Source: a bacterium
GTDB lineage: Bacteria > Chloroflexota > Dormibacteria > Aeolococcales > Bog-877
NCBI GenBank assembly: GCA_021795235.1
Contig: JAJYPP010000010.1
Span: 1-64,000 of the forward strand
Length of the DNA stretch: 64,000 nt
Direction: 5' to 3'
This document shows positions 19,017 through 28,275 of the stretch, piece after piece (position 1 is the first letter of the stretch; each line of letters starts with the position of its first letter). The notes beneath the pieces are model-generated. The model did no database searches. It worked only from the letters and a program-made list of their open reading frames with translations, and was not told where the DNA came from. Both the position numbers and the translations under genes were made by a program.

Positions 19017-20264
19017 TCAGAACTTCCGTGCGGTCCAGGTGAGGCCGCCGTCGGTGGTGGTCCAAAGGGTGTTGGGGGGCCCGACCCAGCGACCTATCAG
19101 GGGGCTCTCGAAGCCCAGAAAGGTCGAGGTCGGTGTGGAGGCTGAGGGGCGGGTCTTGGGCGCCGCCGCCACCTGCCAGTGCCGACCCCCACTGCTCGAC
19201 ACCAACAGCTCAACTCCGGGGGCGGCCACGACTATGGACTGGGAGCTGGCTGCCGCGATCTCTGAGTAGACGCCCTCACGAAGCCGGGGCAGTGGTTCCA
19301 GGGGGCCGAAGCTGGCTCCGGCATTCGTTGACACCTCGATGCCCGCCCTGGCTCCGCCGGCGGTCCGACAGAGCACCACCAGCAACCCGGCCGGCGCCGC
19401 CGCGAAATCGGCCGCCCCGTAGCGCGGACTCGCCGTGACGCACGGGTCTGGGCGGGTGACCCAGGAGCTCCCGCCGTTCGTGGACACCACCAGTTGCGCC
19501 GCCTCCTGCCCAGCTGCCCCGCCTGCCAGGTTGCCCAGGAAAGCGGCGTAAATGTCGCTCGGGCCCTGGCGCAGCAAGACCACCTGCCCATGGTTGAAGG
19601 TGGCCGGCGGGGTGTAGATCGGCTGCCAGCTGTTCTGGCCAAGCGGGGCCCGGTCGATGGACCAGTCACAGGGCCCAGGACAGCCGGCATGGGAGAAGCT
19701 GATCCGGATCGCGGTGCCATAGCCCACCTTGACAGCGCTGGCCTGCCGGCCGCTCTGAACCTGCCACGAGAGGCCCCCGTTGGTGGTCAGCGAGTACGGG
19801 CCGCCATCCGCGGCGTAGGCATAGCCGGTATCGGCATTGGCAAAGCGAAGCTGACTCACCTGGGGCACTCCCGCTGGACAGCCGACCGGAGCCGCCTCCA
19901 GCAGGCAGTCGTGCAGGTCTGCCACGGTGGTCCAGTGCAGCCCCCCATCCGTGGTCTCCAGGACGGTGGCGCAGCGCTGGCCGGCGCACCCGGCAGCGGT
20001 GCCCAGCGCCCATCCCTGCTGGGCGCTGATCCAGGTGAGGTCGACCGCCTGGAAGCCGGACACGGTGCTGCCGGGGTACGGCGGCCCGGCCGTGCCCTGG
20101 GAAGACTGCGGAGAGGCCGGCCCAGAGCCCGTGGTCGCAGCGGCGCCGCAGCCCGAAAGGACGAGCGCCGTCAGGATGACGATGGGCCAGATGGCATTGG
20201 AGAGTCGCACGCAGGGGTGAACGTTACAACCCAGCCCTAGGCTACGGGAACCGCCCCTGGGCAC
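19017..20264 (-). CDS. Secreted lipoprotein with BNR/Asp-box (YCF48-like) repeats (start uncertain)
   Basis: AIWPIVILTALVLSGCGAAA lipobox; Asp-boxes TTDGGLHWT, TNGGLSWQV, STNGGSSWV, TTDGGLTWT. Confidence 0.75.
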   Translation of the reverse strand: MPRGGSRSLGLGCNVHPCVRLSNAIWPIVILTALVLSGCGAAATTGSGPASPQSSQGTAGPPYPGSTVSGFQAVDLTWISAQQGWALGTAAGCAGQRCATVLETTDGGLHWTTVADLHDCLLEAAPVGCPAGVPQVSQLRFANADTGYAYAADGGPYSLTTNGGLSWQVQSGRQASAVKVGYGTAIRISFSHAGCPGPCDWSIDRAPLGQNSWQPIYTPPATFNHGQVVLLRQGPSDIYAAFLGNLAGGAAGQEAAQLVVSTNGGSSWVTRPDPCVTASPRYGAADFAAAPAGLLVVLCRTAGGARAGIEVSTNAGASFGPLEPLPRLREGVYSEIAAASSQSIVVAAPGVELLVSSSGGRHWQVAAAPKTRPSASTPTSTFLGFESPLIGRWVGPPNTLWTTTDGGLTWTARKF

Positions 20265-20331
20265 TCCTCTCGACGGTCGGGCGCCGCAACGACCAGCGCG
20301 ACCGAGTTGGACCGTCGGGACGCTCCAGCGC

Positions 20332-20742
20332 TCAGCTCAGCGCCAGCACCCCCTGGGAGATCGTCGTGACCGCCGAGCCCACCTCGGTAACGGCCTGCTC
20401 CACCGGACCGGGACCAGCCACCTGGGCGGGGCTCTCGATCACGTAGGTCTGCTCGCCGGGCGCCCCGAGGCCGTTCGCCCGAGCCAGTTCCGCCTGCCAG
20501 GCGGGGGTGCTGGCGTAGGTGACCTCCTGTCGCTGCGCCTTCACCTGGCCGCTCAGGGCGCTGGTCTGAGCCTGGAGCTGGCCCAGCTGCTGTCGCAGGG
20601 CCTGATCACTCCTGTAGCTGGAATACGCCGCCACCGCGATCCAGCACGCCAGCACCGCCGCACCCAGCACCAGCAGATGCCACGGCTCTGGGCTGTGGGC
20701 TCGCCGAAACAGGATCCAACGAATCCGGAGCTCGCGAATCAA
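20332..20742 (-). CDS. Short single-TM coiled-coil protein, possibly FtsB/DivIC-like septum formation initiator
   Basis: TM LLVLGAAVLACWIAVAAYS then heptad-like RSDQALRQQLGQLQAQTSALSGQVKAQRQE. Confidence 0.5.
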   Translation of the reverse strand: MIRELRIRWILFRRAHSPEPWHLLVLGAAVLACWIAVAAYSSYRSDQALRQQLGQLQAQTSALSGQVKAQRQEVTYASTPAWQAELARANGLGAPGEQTYVIESPAQVAGPGPVEQAVTEVGSAVTTISQGVLALS

Positions 20743-20886
20743 GCCCCAGTCGTCATGGTCGCCTTCGGCTCGAATCTGATTGGACGTAGGGTGAGTGCTC
20801 GGCTAGGCGGTCACCGGTCAACTGACCAGCGATTTCGTCGCAGTATAGACCGCCGAGGCGCCCGCCGGGAATATCTGGCGCTGAGC

Positions 20887-21603
20887 TCAGCCGCGACTGC
20901 TCGGTTGGCTCCCCGCGGCTCGCTCCCCATCCCGGTATCCGGTGCTCCAGGAGCGAGTCGCACGGCGCAGAGCTCCCTCCGGGTCCACCCCCATCTCCCC
21001 CGCCAGGCGAACCACCGAGAAGAGCAGGCTCCCGATCAGCTCCTCGCGGCCGGGCGCCAACTGCTCCTGGCCAGCCGCCAGCTCCAGGCGCTCGCGGACC
21101 TCGTCCACAGCCGGAGCCCCAGCCGAGCCCGACGCCCTGGCCGCCCGCCGCTGCACCGAGGCGGCCAGCGCCAGAGCGGGCAGCGCATCGGGAATGCCAT
21201 CGAGGGCAGAGGTGCGCTGGGGCTTCTCGCTGCGCTTGGCCCGATCCCAATTGGTCAGAAGTTGCTCAGCGCTGGAAATATGCGTGTCGGCGAACACGTG
21301 AGGGTGACGAGCCACCATCTTCTCGGCGGCCCTGGAGGCCACCTCCCCAAGCTCGAACGCCCCCCGATCCGCGGCGATGGCCGTGTGCATCGCGACCTCG
21401 ACCAGCAGGTCCCCGAGCTCCTCGGCCATGTCGACGTCGTGCCCCTCCTCGACCGCCTCGATGAACTCGTAGGTCTCCTCCAGAAGATACGGGAGCAGGC
21501 TGCGGTGGGTCTGAGCCAGATCCCATGGGCACCCCTCGGGAGCTCGCAAGGCGGCCATGGTCTCGAAGAGACGCCCCAGTTCGATCAGCTGGGCCTCGGT
21601 CAT
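20887..21603 (-). CDS. mazG: Nucleoside triphosphate pyrophosphohydrolase MazG
   Basis: CPWDLAQTHRSLLPYLLEETYEFIEAVEEGHDVDMAEELGDLLVEVAMH. Confidence 0.94.
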   Translation of the reverse strand: MTEAQLIELGRLFETMAALRAPEGCPWDLAQTHRSLLPYLLEETYEFIEAVEEGHDVDMAEELGDLLVEVAMHTAIAADRGAFELGEVASRAAEKMVARHPHVFADTHISSAEQLLTNWDRAKRSEKPQRTSALDGIPDALPALALAASVQRRAARASGSAGAPAVDEVRERLELAAGQEQLAPGREELIGSLLFSVVRLAGEMGVDPEGALRRATRSWSTGYRDGERAAGSQPSSRG

Positions 21604-24600
21604 GCCACCCCGGCGGCGTTCTGGCTAGACCGCGCCCGGGCCCGGCCAAGCGCTCTCAGCAACCCCATCAGCAGATCCGGCCACCCCGGCCCAGCCGCGC
21701 CCGCGTCGAATTTCAGCCGGTTCACTCCAGCCTCCATTATCTTGGGCATCTCGGCCGCCAGCTCGGCCAGGGGCAGGCCATGGCCGGGCTCGAAGCGGAC
21801 GGTCAGCTGGCGCCCCTCGCTGTCGACCGCCGCCGCTCCAGCCCCGGCGGCCATCAGGCGAACCCTGAGACCGATCAGGAGGTTCTCCACCTCCACCGGT
21901 CTGGGGCCGAAGCGCTGGCGCAGGTTGCGCGCGGTCTCCTCCAGCTCGGTCTCACTGGTGGCGGCGGCCAACTGCTGGTAGACGCGCAGCCGCAGGCGCT
22001 CATCGGGGATGTACGAGGTCGGCAGCAGGCTGCGCAGGGGCAGGGAGATGGACACCTGAGCCGGGGACTCCACCAACTCCTGCCCCTGCACCTCCATGAC
22101 CGCCTGTCGCAGCAGATGGTTGTACATCTCCATGCCGACAGCCGCGATATCACCATGCTGCGCTTCCCCCAGGACGTTCCCAGCGCCACGAATCTCGAGA
22201 TCCTTGAGCGCCAGGGCAAAGCCTGAGCCCAGGTCCTGCAGGTCGGCCACCACATCGAGGCGCTTGTCGGCCTGCTCGGTCAAGGAGCGGCCGGGGTCGT
22301 ACAGGAAGTAGGCGTAGGCCCTCTGTCCAGAGCGGCCAACGCGGCCCCGCAGTTGGTAGAGCTGCGCCAGCCCCAGGCGCGACGCGTCGTCGACCACCAG
22401 GGTGTTGGCATTGGGGATGTCAAGCCCGTTTTCAATGATGGTGGTGCAGCACAGCACGTCGATCTCGCCCCGGGCGAACTCCATCATCACCCGGGCGAGC
22501 TCCCGTTCATCCATCTGCCCGTGGGCCATCGCCAGGCGCGCCTCCGGGACCAGGCGCCGCAGCAGGTCCAGCTCCCCGAGCATGCTGTGCACTCGGTTGT
22601 GCACGTAGTAGACCTGCCCGCGGCGGGCCAGCTCCCGGCGGATGACATCCTGGACGAGGCCGTCCTCCTTGGCGGTCACGTAGGTTCTGATCGGCAACCG
22701 GCCCTCGGGTGGGGTCCGGATAACCGACAGATCCCTGATCCCGGCGAGGGCCATGTGCAAAGTTCGGGGGATCGGAGTGGCCGACAAGGAGAGTATGTCC
22801 ACCGACGTACGCAGCTGCTTGAGCCGCTCCTTCTGGCGCACTCCGAAACGCTGCTCCTCATCCAGCACCACCAGCCCCAGGCGCTTGAACTTGACATCCC
22901 GCTGCAGCAGGCGGTGGGTGCCGATGACGATGTCGACCGTGCCCGCGGCAAGTCCCGCCATGACCCCCTTGGCGTCTTCGTCGGATAGCAGCCGGGAGAG
23001 CTGTTCGACCGCCACCGGGAAAGCTCGCAGCCGATCCTGGAAGGTGAGGAAGTGCTGCTGCGCCAGCACGGTTGTGGGCACCAGCACCGCGACCTGCAGG
23101 CCGCCCTCGACGGCCTTGAAGGCGGCCCGCAGCGCGATCTCGGTCTTGCCGAAACCGACATCCCCGCAGAGCAGGCGGTCCATCGGACGGTCCGACTCCA
23201 TATCCCGCTTGATGTCGTCCAGGACCATCAGCTGGTCCCTGGTCTCCTGGTAAGGGAACGAAGCCTCCAACTCCTGCTGCCAGTGCGAATCGTCGGGAAA
23301 CGCATGGCCCCGAGCCTGTTGGCGCAGGGCGTAGAGACGCACCAGATCCTCCGCAATCTCGTCGATCCGGCGCCGTACCGCCCGGCGGGTGCGCTCCCAG
23401 TCCCCCGAGCCCAGCCGCGAGAGGGCTGGACTCGTGTCGGCCCCGCCCACGTAGCGCTCCACGCGGTCCAGGTGCTCCGCGGGAACGTACAGCTTGTGCC
23501 CGTCCGCGTACTCCAGCTGCATGTACTCGCGCTCCAGGTCGCCGTCGCTGACCCTGCGCATGCCCACGAAGCGAGCCAACCCGTGATCGCGATGGACGAC
23601 CAAATCCCCCGGCTCCAACTTCAGCCGGAAGGCGGAGAGGTCGCTGGGTGCGCCGGGAGCGTGGCGCAGCCGGCCAGCCGAACTCGACTCGGCCCGGTGG
23701 GACGACCTGAGCAGAGCCGATGCCCGTCGCTTCTGGGCCCCGAATAGATCTGAGTCCGCCACCACGGTGACACCGGCCTCCGGCACCGCCAGCCCGGAGT
23801 GCAGGTCGCCGGGGCCGACCACCAGGGCTCCAGGCGGGAGCGCCGTCGTGGCCGCCGAGAAAGCGTCGGCCGCGATCGGCTCCAGGCCGCGCTCCCTCGC
23901 CAGCTCCGTGACCCTCTCCTCTTGCAGCCCCAGGGCCACTGCGGCACCCCCACCGTGCCGGAGCTCGGTCGCCCACCTGGCGAACTCGTCCATGCTTCCC
24001 GCGAAGGTGGCGGCGGCGGTAATTCCGGCATCGTCCACCAGCCAGCCGTCGCCCACCTCCCGGGCCAAGTCCAGCCAGGCGGCGGATTCGAGTCGCTCAC
24101 CAAGCTGGGAGAGCGCAGCCACTCCCAGCGTCAGCGCCTCCGGGACCTCACCACGCTGAGCCTCGGCCAGATGGATCTGCCCTACCTCCCCCAGCCAGCC
24201 TGTCGCCTGTCGCTGGAGGCGGCCCCAGTCCTCGGTGATGAACACGGTCTGCTCCGGCAGGTGCGCCAGCAGGGTCCAGTTGGGGTCGCAGAGCAGTGGA
24301 CCCAGCGCGTCCACTGGATCGGGCAGCCCCCCGGATGAGATCAGATCCAGATCCGACTCCCAGCGGTCGCGGACATCCTGGCGCAGCTGATCCAGGTTCC
24401 AGCCCCGGATCGTGGCACCGGCTCGGTCCAGTGTCGCCCGGTCCAGGGCGAACTCCCGGGCCGGCATCAGCGAAATTTGCTCCAGCCTGGCTCGCGAGCC
24501 CTGCGTCTCCGGATCGAGGCGCCAGAGACCGGCGATCCGATCACCGTCCCACTCCGCGCGCCAGGGGCGGTTGTCGAGTGGGAAGCAATCGACGATCCCC

Positions 24601-25160
24601 CCGCGCCGGGCGAAGTCCCCTGGTTGGGTGGCGATCGACTCCTGCCGGTAGCCCGATTCCAAGAGCAGGGCCGCCATCGTCGCCAGCGGGATCTCCGCGC
24701 CGGGGGCGAGCTCGGCCCGCCAGCTACCCATCCACTCCGGCGACAAGGTGGGGCGCAACACCGCCTCCGGGGAGGTCACGACCAACCCGGGAGCGGAGCC
24801 GCGAAGGGCCCGCAGGGTTTCCAACCGGTGCCGGACCACGGCCGCGGACGGCGCGACCCGATCGAATGGCAAGGTGTCCGGGGCCGGGAACAAGCTCACC
24901 CCGTGAGCTGACCCCAGCCAGGTCACCACCTCCTCCCAGGCTGCCTCCGGCTCCGACACCAGCAGGCATACGGGACGCTTCAGCAAGGTCTGGGCGAGGA
25001 CCGCCAGCAGAGGGGTCCCGGCGTGAATGACCCCGCCAATGCGAGCGTGCCCGAAGCCGGCATCGCCCCAGCGGCGCAGGGCGGTTCCCACCGCATGCTT
25101 GGTCAGCCTCCCGATCAGAGTCGTGGCCAGATCGGCTCCCGACCCATCCCGCTCACCCAC
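21600..25160 (-). CDS. mfd: Transcription-repair coupling factor
   Basis: CarD-like domain, GDVGFGKTEIALRAAFKAV, DEEQRFGVRQKERLK, LSATPIPRTLHMAL, QLRGRVGRSGQRAYAYFLY. Confidence 0.96.
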   Translation of the reverse strand: MGERDGSGADLATTLIGRLTKHAVGTALRRWGDAGFGHARIGGVIHAGTPLLAVLAQTLLKRPVCLLVSEPEAAWEEVVTWLGSAHGVSLFPAPDTLPFDRVAPSAAVVRHRLETLRALRGSAPGLVVTSPEAVLRPTLSPEWMGSWRAELAPGAEIPLATMAALLLESGYRQESIATQPGDFARRGGIVDCFPLDNRPWRAEWDGDRIAGLWRLDPETQGSRARLEQISLMPAREFALDRATLDRAGATIRGWNLDQLRQDVRDRWESDLDLISSGGLPDPVDALGPLLCDPNWTLLAHLPEQTVFITEDWGRLQRQATGWLGEVGQIHLAEAQRGEVPEALTLGVAALSQLGERLESAAWLDLAREVGDGWLVDDAGITAAATFAGSMDEFARWATELRHGGGAAVALGLQEERVTELARERGLEPIAADAFSAATTALPPGALVVGPGDLHSGLAVPEAGVTVVADSDLFGAQKRRASALLRSSHRAESSSAGRLRHAPGAPSDLSAFRLKLEPGDLVVHRDHGLARFVGMRRVSDGDLEREYMQLEYADGHKLYVPAEHLDRVERYVGGADTSPALSRLGSGDWERTRRAVRRRIDEIAEDLVRLYALRQQARGHAFPDDSHWQQELEASFPYQETRDQLMVLDDIKRDMESDRPMDRLLCGDVGFGKTEIALRAAFKAVEGGLQVAVLVPTTVLAQQHFLTFQDRLRAFPVAVEQLSRLLSDEDAKGVMAGLAAGTVDIVIGTHRLLQRDVKFKRLGLVVLDEEQRFGVRQKERLKQLRTSVDILSLSATPIPRTLHMALAGIRDLSVIRTPPEGRLPIRTYVTAKEDGLVQDVIRRELARRGQVYYVHNRVHSMLGELDLLRRLVPEARLAMAHGQMDERELARVMMEFARGEIDVLCCTTIIENGLDIPNANTLVVDDASRLGLAQLYQLRGRVGRSGQRAYAYFLYDPGRSLTEQADKRLDVVADLQDLGSGFALALKDLEIRGAGNVLGEAQHGDIAAVGMEMYNHLLRQAVMEVQGQELVESPAQVSISLPLRSLLPTSYIPDERLRLRVYQQLAAATSETELEETARNLRQRFGPRPVEVENLLIGLRVRLMAAGAGAAAVDSEGRQLTVRFEPGHGLPLAELAAEMPKIMEAGVNRLKFDAGAAGPGWPDLLMGLLRALGRARARSSQNAAGVA

Positions 25161-25767
25161 CGCCGGTTGCCTCCGCCTCGGGCGGGTTCTGCTCGGGCCG
25201 GTTGAACCGGCTCATAGCCTCCTCCAAGCCGCTCTCGACGGTTACCAGGACCGCGTCGGCCGCCCGCTCCACGGTGGCCGTGAGGTACTCCCGGTCGGCG
25301 CCCTGGGGCCTGCCCAGGACATATTCGATGGGATCCACCCCCGCCGGCGGTCGACCGATCCCCACCCTCACTCGAGCGAAGTCCTTGGATCGCCAGTGGG
25401 CCTGCAGTGACCGAATCCCATTGTGGCCACCGGGACTCCCCGATGCGCGAAGGCGCAGCCGGCCCAGCGGCAGGTCGAGGTCGTCGTAGACCACCAGCAC
25501 CCGCTCCAGCCCGATCCCCAGGGTTCTGGTCAGGTGGGCCCCGGCGATCCCCGACTCGTTCATGTAGGTCCTGGGTTGAGCCAAGAGAACCTCCCGGCCC
25601 AGCCAGCTGGCGCGCGCCAGCCAGGCCGGGCCGTGGTAGCGACCCAGCCTGGTGCCGAGTCGGGAACTCAGCAGCCGCACCACATCGAAGCCGACGTTAT
25701 GGCGCTGGCCCGCGTGTTCAGGTTCGGGATTGCCCAGGCCCAGCACCAGCCATGGATGGTCGCTCAC
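25153..25767 (-). CDS. pth: Peptidyl-tRNA hydrolase
   Basis: VLGLGNPEPEHAGQRHNVGFDVV; QPRTYMNESGIA; DDLDLPLGRLRLRASGSPGGHNGIRSL. Confidence 0.95.
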   Translation of the reverse strand: MSDHPWLVLGLGNPEPEHAGQRHNVGFDVVRLLSSRLGTRLGRYHGPAWLARASWLGREVLLAQPRTYMNESGIAGAHLTRTLGIGLERVLVVYDDLDLPLGRLRLRASGSPGGHNGIRSLQAHWRSKDFARVRVGIGRPPAGVDPIEYVLGRPQGADREYLTATVERAADAVLVTVESGLEEAMSRFNRPEQNPPEAEATGGG

Positions 25768-26267
25768 GTCCGCGGCCGCAATGACGGCACCGGCGGCGGG
25801 AGCAGGCCGCGACGAGCGGCGTCGCGCGCGAGCAGCTGCCTGGTCGCCTGGGTCATCCGCTCGGCATCCTCAGGGTCTTGATGGTCATGGCCCAACAGGT
25901 GCAGCAGCCCGTGCATCGCCAGCAGGCGCAATTCCGCCTGGGGATCGCCGCCCAGCCTGCCGGCCTGCTCGAGGGCGATCGGAATCGCGATCACGATATC
26001 GCCCAAGCCTCCGGGACCGTCCGGGGGCAGCCGGAAGCCGGACCCGGGGACCAGGTCGGCCGCGGGAAACGCGAGCACATCGGTGGGGCTATCGGAATCC
26101 GCGAACCGCCGGTTCAGGCGCTGGACGGCGGTGGCAGTGGTCAGTCTGCAACCGAGGCCATGCTCCTGGAGTCCAAGATCCTGCAGCGCCCCCTTCAGCA
26201 AGGGGCCAATGGCGGCCCGTCGCGCCTGCTCCCGGTGGGCTGGGCTCAGGGCCCGTGAACAACTCAC
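25764..26267 (-). CDS. ybeY: rRNA maturation endoribonuclease YbeY (GTG start at 26267 or 26273)
   Basis: LNRRFADSDSPTDVLAFP; LRLLAMHGLLHLLGHDHQDPEDAERM. Confidence 0.92.
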   Translation of the reverse strand: MSCSRALSPAHREQARRAAIGPLLKGALQDLGLQEHGLGCRLTTATAVQRLNRRFADSDSPTDVLAFPAADLVPGSGFRLPPDGPGGLGDIVIAIPIALEQAGRLGGDPQAELRLLAMHGLLHLLGHDHQDPEDAERMTQATRQLLARDAARRGLLPPPVPSLRPRT

Positions 26268-26293
26268 AGCCACCGCGCCCGTCTCCGCGGCGG

Positions 26294-26476
26294 CTATGCC
26301 TGCTTGGCCCGCCGCTTCCGGGCCGCCATGGTCTTCTTCTTGCGACGAATGCTCGGCTTCTCGTAGAACTCGCGACGCCGCACCTCGGTGAGGATGCCGT
26401 TCTGCTTGATCTTCTTGTTGAAGCGACGAAGAGCGCTCTCGAACGACTCTCCCTCCCGCAGCTTTACCTCCGACAG
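26294..26476 (-). CDS. rpsU: 30S ribosomal protein S21, CTG start, not in the ORF track
   Basis: Frame reads (M)[68 protein letters not shown] 8 nt upstream; in-frame TGA 9 nt upstream of the CTG. Confidence 0.9.
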   Translation of the reverse strand: MSEVKLREGESFESALRRFNKKIKQNGILTEVRRREFYEKPSIRRKKKTMAARKRRAKQA

Positions 26477-26616
26477 TGGATGTCACCTCCTCCAGCACGT
26501 ATCAACTCAACCGGGCTCATGGCCGGACCCCGCCGCCGCCGAACCGTGATTGTATCGGGAAGGCGGCCCCACTGCCGACCTTGCACTCCGCCCTGGCCGG
26601 CCCACCGGGGTCGCGG

Positions 26617-27456
26617 CTACCGCAGCCGGGCGGCGGCGGGCCGGAAATGCGCCTCCAGCTCCCGAAGGGTGGCGGCCGGGTCCTCTTGGAAGAACATGTG
26701 GCCCCGGCCGGGGAGCCAGGCCAGCACCGATCCCGGAATCCGCTCGTGCAGCAGCGAGCCGTTGCCGGGCGGCATCACCACGTCGGCAGTCCCGTGAAGC
26801 ACCAGGGTGGGCGCTGAGATCTGGCCCAGGCGAAGTCCCGTGTCATGGTGGCGGATGGCCTCCCAATGGGCCGCGAACACCCCCGCCCGGACCGGATGCG
26901 TGGCCCGCCAGTGGACCGCGTCCTCGATGACATCCGGGTGCTGCTCGCGCCAGCGGCGCTCGTACAGAACCTGGCAGGCCACCCGATAGGCGAGCCCCGG
27001 CTCCCGGGCATCCCCGCCCAGCAGGAGTCTGGTGTCGGCGGGATCGGCACGCACGGCCAGTCTGCCCCCCGGCCCGGTGCAACCCAGGGTCAAGCCTGCA
27101 ACTGCCTCCGGATGGCGCAGCGCGAGGTGCTGGGCGACCATACCGCCCATCGAGACACCGAACACGAACGCCCCCTCGGGGGCCAGCTCCGCCACGACCC
27201 GGCCGGCGTCGTCCGCGAGCAGTTCCATGGTGTAGGGACCGGGGCTGGAATCGGAGAGGCCGATGCCGCGCTGGTCCAACACCAGGCACCGCCAGTGGCG
27301 GGCGAGGCTCGAGATGTTCCAGACAAACGCGTGGTGGTCGGTCCCCAGCCCGGGTATCAGCAGCAGCGGCGCCCCCTCGCCCACCTCGTGAACGGCAAGC
27401 TGGACCCCCGGCTCGACCTCCACCCGCCGGGTCACGCTCTCCTCTGGCCAATCCAT
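26617..27456 (-). CDS. Alpha/beta hydrolase
   Basis: LLLIPGLGTDHHAFVW; GVSMGGMVAQHLALRHPEAV; C-terminal GRGHMFFQEDP. Start at ATG 27456. Confidence 0.88.
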   Translation of the reverse strand: MDWPEESVTRRVEVEPGVQLAVHEVGEGAPLLLIPGLGTDHHAFVWNISSLARHWRCLVLDQRGIGLSDSSPGPYTMELLADDAGRVVAELAPEGAFVFGVSMGGMVAQHLALRHPEAVAGLTLGCTGPGGRLAVRADPADTRLLLGGDAREPGLAYRVACQVLYERRWREQHPDVIEDAVHWRATHPVRAGVFAAHWEAIRHHDTGLRLGQISAPTLVLHGTADVVMPPGNGSLLHERIPGSVLAWLPGRGHMFFQEDPAATLRELEAHFRPAAARLR

Positions 27457-27516
27457 GACTCCATGGTACGAGGCCCCTGAAGCCGCCCCAGCCACGGAGC
27501 GAAGTAGACTCAGGCG

Positions 27517-28275
27517 GTGCCGACCTTCTTCGTGGAAGCTGGGCCCGAGGGGGTTGGGAACCTGATCAACATCGACGGCGACGACGCATGGCACATCTCC
27601 CGCTCCCTGCGTCTTGCCCCGGGCGCCAGGGTGACCCTGGTTCAGGAGGTGGGTCGCGAGCGGGAGGCCGTGCTGGAGGAGGTGGGCCCCACCAGGGTCG
27701 TGGCCAGGGTCGTGGCCGAGAGCACCTGCCAGCGCGAGCCGCGAGCAAGATTGCACGTTCTCCAGGCCATCCCCAAGGGCCAGGGGATGACGGAGGTGTG
27801 CGAGCGTCTGGCCGAGCTGGGCGTCATGTCGGTCTGGCCGATCCTCACCGAGCGCACGATTCCCCGGCTCGACCCGGAGCAGGGCCGAGCCAAGAGGGTC
27901 AGGTGGCAGCGAGTCGCCAGGGAGGCCGCCCAGCTGGCCCGCCGGCACCAAGCCCCCCGGATCTCAGACCCTCTGCCGCTGTTGCATGCGGTGCGAGCAG
28001 TGCGCCAACAGGAGGAGTCAGCCCAATTGCTGGCCTGCGACCAACGGAGCGCTGCGGTCTCCTTGGTCTCGGCCCCATGGGACCCGAGCCAGGCCACGGC
28101 TTTGGTCATCGGCCCCGAGGGTGGTCTGGCTCCCGCTGAGCTGGACGAGCTGCGAGCCGAGGGGGCGATCGCGGTCTCATTGGGTCCGAGAAACCTGCGA
28201 ACGCTGCTGGCCTCGACCGTGGCCGCCACCGTGCTCCTGCAGCGCGCCGGCGACCTGGAGCCGCCCCGCCTGTGA
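27517..28275 (+). CDS. rsmE: 16S rRNA (uracil1498-N3)-methyltransferase
   Basis: HISRSLRLAPGARVTLV; KGQGMTEVCERLAELGV; VIGPEGGLAPAELDELRAEGAIAVSLGPRNLRTLLASTVAATVLLQ. Confidence 0.93.
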   Translation: MPTFFVEAGPEGVGNLINIDGDDAWHISRSLRLAPGARVTLVQEVGREREAVLEEVGPTRVVARVVAESTCQREPRARLHVLQAIPKGQGMTEVCERLAELGVMSVWPILTERTIPRLDPEQGRAKRVRWQRVAREAAQLARRHQAPRISDPLPLLHAVRAVRQQEESAQLLACDQRSAAVSLVSAPWDPSQATALVIGPEGGLAPAELDELRAEGAIAVSLGPRNLRTLLASTVAATVLLQRAGDLEPPRL

